Shown here: piece after piece, positions 56,200 through 64,000 of the stretch
Position numbering within the stretch: position 1 is the first letter of the stretch
Layout: each line of letters begins with the position of its first letter
Origin: Daucus carota subsp. sativus
Lineage: Eukaryota; Streptophyta; Magnoliopsida; Apiales; Apiaceae
DNA: 64,000 bases
Direction: 5' to 3'
NCBI RefSeq assembly: GCF_001625215.2
Contig: NC_030386.2
Span: 15,780,545-15,844,544 of the forward strand
Program-made: the position numbers and the translations under genes
The notes under the pieces: model-generated
What the model saw: the letters and a program-made list of their open reading frames with translations, nothing else
Told to the model about the DNA's origin: nothing
Databases searched by the model: none

Positions 56200-56540
56200 A
56201 AGTCAAATTCTATAACTAAAATTTTATTTGACTTTCTTTTATCTGATTTTCCTTGGGTAGGTTTTACCTAAATAATATGAAATGATGTCATCAGATTCCG
56301 GACAGAATCTTCTCTTCTTTTTTTAACATGGAGAACAAAATCATGCAATGATTTTTAATATCTCAACCGGCCAGGAAGTTGCATATAACTTGTAAAGTTC
56401 TACATACATAACTTGTAAGCTGAGTAATGCTACTAAACAGGATGTCGCAGCTTACATGACACTATATAATATGACCTTCAGTTCATCACCTTCAACTTAT
56501 CTACATATCAGATCTCTATAAGTAAATAAATATTAAATTA
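56200..56540 (+). promoter_or_regulatory. Upstream region shared by the two NDR1-like paralogues
   Basis: Matches about 58125-58424 upstream of the second paralogue: TTTGACTTTCTTTT, the palindrome-like ATGATGTCAT, GATTCCGGA, ACATGGAGAAC, CGGCCAGGAA and ACATAACTTGT in the same order. ATGATGTCAT resembles a bZIP/TGA site. A TATA string (CTATATAATATG) lies near 56462. Conservation after duplication makes these words candidates for control elements. Bases 55931-56199 show no feature. Confidence 0.45.
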
Positions 56541-57194
56541 ATGGGAGCAACATCAAGGTGCTGTCGCTGGACCATCATATGTTTCTTGTGCATACTCATC
56601 AAGTTCGCATTTATATTTGTGGTAAGCATATTTTTCTCTTGGGTTAACGTGCGTACTGAGAAATCCGGAGCTTCGTTTTACGTCGAGAAATTTTACGTGC
56701 CGGCACTCAATAGTACTGCTGGTGGTAACTACACGGTTGATAACACGACGGCGATCAACTTTGTTTTTAATTTTTTTAATAGACGTGAGCACATAGGAAT
56801 ATACTATGATGATCTCAACGTGACATTTTATTATGGCCGTAACAAAAGTCTCGAAATTGGGAGCCTCAAGTTGTCCGGGTTTCACCAGCATGGAGAGGAA
56901 AATTCTTACTCGAGGGGTTCAGTTGAAGTTAAGGGTGTGCCATGGAACACGATGGCTAGGAACGGGTCGAAGGTGGATTTTCGGGTGGATATGGCGACTA
57001 AGGTGAGGTATAGTGAGATGTTTTTTATGGGGAAGAGGAGGCGAGTTCGCGTTCGAGCTATTGTGGAAGTTAATGATACTACTGGCCTTAAAATCAAGAA
57101 GAAATCTATTAGGCTCAAGTCTGGTGCAACAAAGACTGGTTGGAGAGTGTCTGTTGCATTTAGCCTGCTCATGGTTTTGTTGTTCCAAATGTAA
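56541..57194 (+). CDS. NDR1/HIN1-like protein, tandem copy 1
   Basis: Intronless, 217 residues. One transmembrane segment (about 9-35, IICFLCILIKFAFIFVVSIF) follows a short CC-containing N-terminus. The LEA_2 region has FYVPALNSTAGGNYT, then HIGIYYDDLNVTFYYG (NDR1-type), GFHQHGEENS in place of NDR1's FYQGH, VDFRVDMATKVRY and VRAIVEVND. A hydrophobic C-terminus (VAFSLLMVLLFQM) after a basic KKKSIRLKSGA stretch fits GPI anchoring. Several N-x-S/T sites are present. It is expected at the plasma membrane facing the wall, in defence-related signalling by analogy. Clearly a sister of the gene at 58425 and a more distant relative of 49629. Confidence 0.88.
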   Translation: MGATSRCCRWTIICFLCILIKFAFIFVVSIFFSWVNVRTEKSGASFYVEKFYVPALNSTAGGNYTVDNTTAINFVFNFFNRREHIGIYYDDLNVTFYYGRNKSLEIGSLKLSGFHQHGEENSYSRGSVEVKGVPWNTMARNGSKVDFRVDMATKVRYSEMFFMGKRRRVRVRAIVEVNDTTGLKIKKKSIRLKSGATKTGWRVSVAFSLLMVLLFQM

Positions 57195-57404
57195 TATTTT
57201 AAACTTGTCGATCTCTTGATGATTGTTATTTGTTGTTAATATGTTGTTTTCTGTTGATGAAACATGCATTTGCAAAGGAATGCAATGTAAAGTATAATAA
57301 TTTCACTCTTAGATTGCTGCTTGGGTGCTAGTTTATTTTCGTGATAATAAAATTTGTGCATCTTTTAAGTTGAAGCTTTAGAGTTTATGAAGCAATCAAC
57401 TCAG

Positions 57405-57560
57405 TCAAAGAAAATCGTGACAGTCACCTATCTGGTAGTAATTCTAGTACTCATACATTGGTGATGCTAAAAAGATTACAAATCATTCATGGTTCTGGCA
57501 TTGCATGAACTCTCCGAGCCAGTTTTCGTTTCTACTCTACGAAAATTGTCTCAATATGGA
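57405..57560 (+). repeat. Duplicated downstream flank, first copy
   Basis: The run GACAGTCACCTA, TCATACATTGGTGATGCTA, GATTACAAAT, TCTGGCAT, TGCATGAAC, GCCAGTTTTC and TTTCTACT recurs in order at 59738-59880, next to the ABC transporter stop codon. The second copy lies in the presumed 3' UTR of that gene, so the first copy may be a leftover of it. Bases 57561-58120 otherwise hold nothing recognised. Confidence 0.75.
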
Positions 57561-58424
57561 TATTATTATTTGCAACCTTTACTGAACAATAAGTGATAAA
57601 TTCGTATTTGCAATCAAAGACTTGGAACGAGATGAACAAACCATCACTATGAATGTAGAAACTCCATTGATGAACTCAAAGATCTAACTACTACATTATG
57701 TGTCTCTGTATTGTGTTGAAGATACAAAATGAATGAAAACTACTATGCAGTAACCAAGCTAACAGAACAACAGAATGGAAGGTTCTGGATTGTGCTGAGC
57801 TGTGCAAGTTAGTTATCCAGCTTGCACTGATGTGGCAACTAGCAGTTACCAGTATTATTTCCAATAATAAACTGATTCAGCATTCGAAAGTGCAGGTCAC
57901 AGTATAAAGAATAAAATTGATAAGAAAAGAATAATACAGGAATCTGTCATTTTATTGCATAATTTTATAATTTGTATCATTGTCTGTGGGGTGTAATATT
58001 ATATAGGATGACCTGTTAAATATCATTTAGCGAGACATCGTCACAGAAGGTCCGAGCTAATGAACTCTGATGAGAAATTACAACAGAACTTACCTTGAAC
58101 ATCCTTAGCTTAATACACAGACCCTGGAACTAATTAAGAATATATTTGACTTTCTTTTCTCGTAATTTCTTTGTGCAAGTTTTCCATAAACTATACTCCT
58201 ATATATGAAATGATGTCATAGTCGGATTCCGGAGAAATGAATCTTTCTTTTTTTAAACATGGAGAACTAAAATGATAATCTTAGCCGGCCAGGAAACTTA
58301 CACATGACTTGTGAAGTTTCACAACATTATACATAACTTGTCAGATGAGGAATGCTACGTAGCAGCATGTTACAACTTGGATGTACACTATAAATCAATA
58401 TCACCTTCAACTTGGATATATCGA

Positions 58425-59081
58425 ATGGGGGCGATGTCAAGGTGTTATGTCTGGTTTATCTTATATTTGTTGTGCATAGGCATCTTGGCATTTGTATTTG
58501 GTGTAGTCTTTTTCTTCTCTTGGGTTACTGTAATTACTCAGAAATCCGGAGCTTCGTTTTACGTTCAAAAGTTTTACGTGCCGGCTCTCAATAGTACAGC
58601 CGGTGGAAATTACACGGCTGATAACACGACATCGATTAGCTTTGTCTTCAACATTCGTAACACACTTAATAACATCGGAATATACTATGATGATCTCAAC
58701 GTGACATTTTCTTATGGCAGTGACAAAAGTCTCGAAATTGGGAGCTACAAGTTGGACGGGTTTCACCAGCATGCTAATGAAAATACTTACTCTGGTGATT
58801 CAGTTGCAGTTAAAGGTGTGCCCTGGAACACGATTGCTCAAAACGGGTCGAAAGTGGATTTTCGGGTGGCTTTAGCAACTAAGGTGAGGTATCATCAGAT
58901 GTTTTTTAAGGGTAAGAAGAGGCAAGTTCGCATTCGAGCTGTTGTGCAAGTTAATGATACTACTGGCCTCAAAATCAAGAAAAAATCTATTAGGCTCACG
59001 TCTGGCGCAACAGAGACCGGTCGGAGCACAGGAGCGTCTGTTGCATTTAGCTTGCTCATTATTTTGTTGTTTCCTATTTAA
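58425..59081 (+). CDS. NDR1/HIN1-like protein, tandem copy 2
   Basis: Intronless. The ATG at 58425 gives 218 residues starting MGAMSRCYVW, matching the MGATSRC start of copy 1; the open frame reaches back to 58311, but that extension covers the TATA region and is rejected. Transmembrane segment about 10-34. LEA_2 landmarks FYVPALNSTAGGNYT, NNIGIYYDDLNVTF, GFHQHANENT, VDFRVALATKVRY and AVVQVND follow, then a hydrophobic tail (VAFSLLIILLFPI). It differs from copy 1 mostly in the transmembrane segment and in charge-changing sites in the last third. Same predicted location and role. Confidence 0.88.
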   Translation: MGAMSRCYVWFILYLLCIGILAFVFGVVFFFSWVTVITQKSGASFYVQKFYVPALNSTAGGNYTADNTTSISFVFNIRNTLNNIGIYYDDLNVTFSYGSDKSLEIGSYKLDGFHQHANENTYSGDSVAVKGVPWNTIAQNGSKVDFRVALATKVRYHQMFFKGKKRQVRIRAVVQVNDTTGLKIKKKSIRLTSGATETGRSTGASVAFSLLIILLFPI

Positions 59082-59159
59082 TACTATCTTGAATTTCATG
59101 ATTGTTGTAATTTGTTGTTTTTTCCGTCATGATATTGTTGTCTTGTTAGAATATAACGG

Positions 59160-59625
59160 TGGCGTTTGGGAACCGCACAGAAGCACTTCTTTTTTAAGAA
59201 GTTGCTTCTATTTTTCTTAACCTGTTTGTGTAAAAAGTCAGAAACACTTGTAAGAAACTGAGAATGTTAGTTTTTGTTTGAGGAATTCTACTTCTTTCCC
59301 AGACACTTTAACAAATTATAAGTCTTAACTTAGGGGGTGTTTGGATGATTGGTGGGAATGGGAATGGGGAATGGGAATGAGGGGTATGGGAATGGAGGGT
59401 ATGGGAAATGGTAACCCGTGGAGGTATTGATTTACCCTTCAAGAGGGAATGAGGTTCTCATTCCAAACAAAAATTTTACTAATCCAAACACAATGTATGG
59501 GTATTAGGTTCCGATTCCCGTTAACCGGGCTCATTAACCATCAACCAAACGCCCCCTTACTTCTTACTTCTAATCCACTTCCTTACTTTAATCAAGAAGT
59601 ACTTAAGCTAATCCAAACGGCCTCA
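59160..59625. mobile_element. hAT-like MITE, copy C, carrying a nested Tourist-like MITE
   Basis: Left end GTGGCGTTTGGGAACCGC and right end in reverse GAGGCCGTTTGGATTAGC. The inner sequence read in reverse matches copy A (38747): AAGTTAAGACTTATAA, TAAAGTGTCTGGGAAA, TTTCTGAC, ACAAACAGGTTAAG. MITE 3 is inserted inside it. This insertion, together with the nested one, explains why tandem unit 2 is about 430 bp longer than unit 1 downstream of the NDR1-like gene. Confidence 0.65.
59333..59556. mobile_element. Tourist-like MITE 3
   Basis: Begins GGGGGTGTTTGGATG and ends CAACCAAACGCCCCC, with TTA on both sides (59330-59332 and 59557-59559). A GGGAATGGGAATG run lies near the left end. The reading frame at 59449-59757 that overlaps it is not a gene. 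Confidence 0.88.
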
Positions 59626-59945
59626 ATGATCCTGCTAAAAAAGTTTTCTCTAAAGGCAGGGACTTTCGGGATCTGCATAATGGAATATTATTTATGCAAC
59701 TATGCAAGTTCTTATCTTACACTGCAACCTGTTATCAAAATCATGACAGTCACCTAGTATTCATACATTGGTGATGCTAGAATGATTACAAATACAAATA
59801 CAAATTAAGCATAGCTCTGGCATTTCATGAACACGTCGTGTTATAGCCAGTTCTCTTTTCTACTTTACAAAAATTCAATTGATATACATTACATAAAGGA
59901 TGCATGAGCAGAGTAACAACATACTTACACCCAATGTAAACTACT

Positions 59946-62900
59946 TTACCTGTTGGAGGCATTGTTACCTTGTAGTTGAACCAAAGCGTGATATGCTCCA
60001 CCGCGAATTGACAGAAGATCAGAATGTGAACCTTCCTCTACCACTTTGCCTTCCTTGATCACAGCAATCGAATTAGATTTCTGTATTGTGGACAGACGAT
60101 GAGCCACCACGATACATGTACGACCATTCATCATCTTCTCAAGCGCTTCTTGGACTAAACTCTCTGAGACGCTATCAAGAGCGCTGGTTGCTTCATCTAG
60201 CAACAGGATGGACGGGTTCTTTAATATTGCACGTGCTAATGCCACTCTTTGTTTCTGACCTCCAGATAGCTGAGCTCCTCTGTCTCCGCAATATGTATTG
60301 TATCCATCTTTCATTCCACTGAAATTTAATACAAGAGGTTAGATGCACAGCATTTGATATTCAAATTTGTGAACAATATTGCAAATACTTTCTTTTGGAA
60401 GAGAAAAAAGGTCAGTGGAACAATTCTTACCTTATAAATTCATGTGCATTGGCAAGCTTTGCAGCATCTCTTATCTCCGAGTCTGTAGCATCCGGAGTCC
60501 CATAAGCAATGTTGTCATAGATGCTTCCTGCGAAAAGGGTTGGCTCTTGACTGACTAATGCAATTTGTGCCCTCAGTGTCCTCAAGCTGTAGTCCTTTAT
60601 GTCACGTTCATCGATATGTACTGACCCTTTTAGCGGGTCATAAAATCTCTCAATGAGTCCAATAATAGTGGATTTTCCAGAACCACTCTGCCCCACTAGT
60701 GCTACTGTATTTCCAGCTCTGATCTTAAGGTTCAAGCCATTAAAGATCATTTGATCAGGTCTTGCTGGATAGGCAAAGAAAACATTTTTCAGTTCTACGC
60801 GGCCCTTCATACTTTTTTTCCCTGCATCGACTCCAGGTTTGAGCGGATCTATTTCAGTGTACCTGTCTAAAACTGAAAAAAGTGAACGAACTGCATTGTT
60901 TCCTCTGGATATATCTTTTGTCATGCTCCCTGCCTCTGCAATTGTGTATGCAGTAAAAAGCAATACCAGAAAAGCTTGGAAAAGTTCCTTAGCTTTTATC
61001 AGGTTTTGTTCTAGCAGCCTCCCCCCATACCAGTATGCCAAAGCCGTAGAAGCTGCTGCCAGAAATTGGGTGCTAAACAGGCCAATACCTGAATAATAAG
61101 ACTGTTTGATACTCTCCTTTCTCGGGGCTTCCAAGCTTGCTTTAAAGAGCCCGAGTATTCTCTTTTGAGAAGAGAAAGCAGTTATAGTCCTATGGTTGAT
61201 AACAGCTTCACTTGCTAGTTGACTTCCTTCCTTTTGTGCCCTTTGGGTTTTTTCAGATAAACTCTTTAACAGCACACTTCTAGCATAAAAACTCCCGATA
61301 AGAAACGGCTGTGCAGCCATCATTACAAGTGCTAGCCTCCAAGTGAGCACAAGTCCAAGAATATAAGCAAATGCAGAACCAAAAATTGCTTGAGTTAACA
61401 ATGACATGCGGTCCCCAACAAGGGAGCGAACCATGTTGGCTTCAGTTGATATTCGAGCACAAATGGCTGCACTTGTATTCTCATCTTGATCAAACCAACC
61501 AATTTCAAAAGTCATTAACTTCTCAAGAAGTTTTTCCCTCACTCTTTTCGTCAAATATTCTCCCATGACTGCAAAGTTGTAGTGTTGCACGACACTAGTC
61601 ACAAAGTTCAGAAGTCCTACTCCTAAGAAAGCAAATGAGTAGGTTCTTGCATCAGATTTGATGGATGATTTATCAGGGTTGAAGTATACTGATAAAAGAG
61701 CACCCACACAGTAAGCGTTTACTGGTTGCACTGCACCAGAGCCTATTGCTCCTATGCATCCAAGTAACGCTCTTCCATATTCTGGAGCATTCATCTTCAA
61801 TAGGCGTAACTGTGAAGGAGTAGGATATGCTTTTTCAAAATAATCCATGTCGCTGTCATAACCATCATCATACTGCACAGAGTAAGGTGCACTCATGGAT
61901 AATGCTGGGCTGAAAGGGTTTAATGCTGGAGTGCTTGGTGCGCTTGATCTAATACTCAGAGGGCTAGGCGGGACACTCGTTCTGTATTGGCTTCTTCCAC
62001 TCAATGAATTAATTGAGTTACCGGTAAATTCATTTTGTGTTGCTGATTGCTGCAACTGCACCATCTGGAAATATTCTCCATTATTATTTCGCAAAAGTTC
62101 TTCATGTGTGCCTGATTCGGCCACTTTCCCTGATTGAAGAACAAATATCAGATTAGCCCTTCTAATTGTTGAGAGGCGATGGGCAATGACAATTGTTGTC
62201 CTCCCTGCTGATGCCTTATCGATAGCCTCCTGTACAATTTGTTCAGACTCTGCATCCAATGCACTTGTAGCTTCATCAAGCAGCATAATTTTGGGGTCTC
62301 GAATTAAAGCCCTTGCTATGGCAATTCTCTGCTTCTGTCCTCCAGATAGCTGAAAACCAAATTGCCCAACCTATATGTTCAAAGAAAAACTCAGTTTCAC
62401 ACAATTAAGGAAAAGTAGGCCGTGTACTTGTAGCACTGAATACTTCACATGTACTATAATAGGTTAAAATGCAACAGACAAGTTGAGGTAAAAGTTCACT
62501 CACTTGTGTTTCATATCCATCAGGCAGTTTTGAAATGAAATCATGTGCATTTGCGCCCTTTGCCGCTTCCACCACATTTTCCTCAGATGCTCCTTCCTTC
62601 CCAAAAAGTATATTTTCTTTAATAGAAGTTGCAAAAAGTATTGGCTCTTGATTAACCAAGCCCATTTGGGACCTTAACCATTTAAGATGAAGTGTTTTTG
62701 TCTTGTATCCATCCAAAAGAATCTCTCCTTCAATGGGGTCATAAAATCTTTGAAGCAATGCAATAGTAGTTGATTTTCCGGAACCACTTCCTCCCACAAG
62801 ACCCACAGTTTTGCCAGCAGGTACTTTAAGGTTCAACCCTTGTAGGATTGGTGAATCAGACCTTGAAGGGTAACTAAAGTAGATGCCTTTAAATTCAATC

Positions 62901-64000
62901 TCTCCTCTCACATAGGATAAAGCTTTCCCTTTCTTGTCTTCATTGTCAATGGAAGGCGTTCGGTTGATCATCTCACCAATTCGAATGGCTGCAGATTTTC
63001 CTTCACTAATAGCTGTGAGATTGGGAAGGGCTGTCAAAATATTCCTGCAGTAAAGAAATAGTGAGGTCCTAAATTTAATTGAGGAAGCCTTATATCATTG
63101 TGCATGCATTTAAATATTTAAGATTATAAAGCAAGAAGAGTTCTCTAAAGAATTTACTCACAATCCTCCCATGAGAACAAGAAAGCCAGAAACAAAGATG
63201 TTTCCTCCCTTTTCATTTCTGCTAGTAACTAGAATTGACCCTATCCATGCTTGAAAAGCCCAGCTGATATAAATCATTCCCATGCTTCCCATCATCAATC
63301 CTCGCGCAAAACCTTGTTTTATTCCCAGTTCCAGTGTTGTTTGAAGTGCCTGGCTAAATCTCTCTAGCGTTTGGTTCTCGCCCACATAGGAATAGACAGT
63401 TCTTATTGAAGAAATTGCTTGTTCTGCAATCCCACCAGCAACCCCATAAGATTCGATACTCTTCATTGCCACATCCATCATCATTTTACCAAATCCAAGA
63501 CCAGGAATAATGAACATTAAAGAGAACGGAATAGCAGCCAACGTAAGCCTCCATGACAATGTGAAGGCAAATATGAGACAGAAGAAGAAAGATCCCATGT
63601 ATGCTAGGCAATCAGGTATCTGCAATCATTCAAGAACAAAAACAATATTCTTTAACAAATTAGAAAACATGATGAAAAAGGATACTTATGAAAAACGGTT
63701 TTCTGGTTTAAGATGTTAACTATTATCTACTTATATGGATGTTCTGATTGCCTTCTTGTGCTCTAGTATCTGATTTTTTTGTGTAAGAAAAGATGGAACT
63801 GCAAGTACCTTCTCACCGATAGCAATTTGAATTGTATTGGAATCAGAAGATATGGTCGATACAACTTGGAAAGTAATTGAGGAATCAGCTGCTTCGGTAT
63901 CAAAGAAGCCAACATCTTGTCTGAGAACAGATTTCAGGTATTCCACTCTCATCCGAGAAGTCTGTCTGTCTGCAGTCCTGGCCCAACATAGCCCTTCTGC
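59946..64000 (-). CDS. ABCB-type ABC transporter (ABCB15-like), 3' part
   Basis: Runs off the right edge, so the start and the first transmembrane helices are missing. Exons on the minus strand: >64000-63809, 63619-63162, 63044-62504, 62370-60431 and 60318-59946, with GT..AG borders that join in frame. The first exons give the second half of transmembrane domain 1 ([27 protein letters not shown]). Nucleotide-binding domain 1 has Walker [11 protein letters not shown]-loop NQEP, signature LSGGQKQR, Walker B IMLLDEA and AHRLST. A Ser/Pro linker, transmembrane domain 2 and domain 2 follow ([41 protein letters not shown]). All catalytic motifs are intact. ABCB proteins export lipids, hormones or secondary metabolites across the plasma membrane using ATP; the substrate cannot be told from the sequence. 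The short C-terminus fits the ABCB15-22 group. Confidence 0.93.

Noticed and set aside
58311-58424. Upstream start of the second NDR1-like gene
   Set aside because: The extra 38 residues cover the TATA region and are absent from the sister gene; the start at 58425 matches it.
59449-59757. 102-codon frame next to the ABC transporter
   Set aside because: Spans the end of a MITE and duplicated non-coding flank.
1-64000. CRISPR arrays, rRNA and complete tRNA genes
   Set aside because: The regular short repeats here are transposon motifs with variable spacing in a plant genome, and no full cloverleaf or rRNA core sequence was seen.

Overview
The window looks like nuclear DNA from a eudicot plant. 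It is AT-rich, its genes contain introns with GT..AG boundaries, and well over half of it is transposable elements. The extra reading frame downstream of pol in the Copia element resembles, from memory, one common in asterid genomes, so an asterid is a reasonable guess that the sequence alone cannot prove. No prokaryotic operon, CRISPR array or rRNA gene was seen.

Bases 1-43458 are a transposon graveyard with two well-preserved LTR retrotransposons. An Athila-like Ty3/gypsy element (1288-9352, target duplication GAAGG) has almost identical LTRs. It encodes only gag and protease, with no RT, RNase H or integrase, and sits in a deleted CACTA element (from base 11). From 12645 to 38730 five layers can be peeled apart. 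The outermost is an Emigrant-like MITE, containing a second TIR element, containing a 231-bp tandem repeat. The second repeat copy is split by a CACTA element (13369-37755, target duplication AAT). The CACTA transposase gene is in turn split by a 12.7-kb Sirevirus-type Copia element (17030-29729, target duplication GCATG). The Sirevirus carries a 12-bp motif, TTCAACTGATGA, nine times in each LTR and many more times, in both orientations, inside its own genes. The CACTA element carries a TNP2 transposase gene and a second gene joining Transposase_24, DUF8039-like and Ulp1-protease regions; both are decayed. A further CACTA relic ends at 43458.

Bases 43459-64000 are gene-bearing. They hold a gibberellin 2-oxidase of the C20 class (45883-48608, three exons), with a foldback Mutator-type MITE in each of its two introns. 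A close NDR1 relative lies on the minus strand (49629-50240). Two tandem NDR1-like paralogues follow (56541-57194 and 58425-59081), and the window ends in the 3' part of an ABCB15-like ABC transporter on the minus strand (59946 to beyond 64000). Between them lie Tourist-like MITEs with TTA duplications, three copies of a hAT-like MITE, and a non-autonomous Helitron with two successive 3' ends.

The host genes have unrelated roles: hormone inactivation, plasma-membrane defence signalling and membrane export. The three NDR1-family genes form a local defence-type cluster. The two tandem copies, with their upstream regions and a piece of downstream flank, arose by one segmental duplication.
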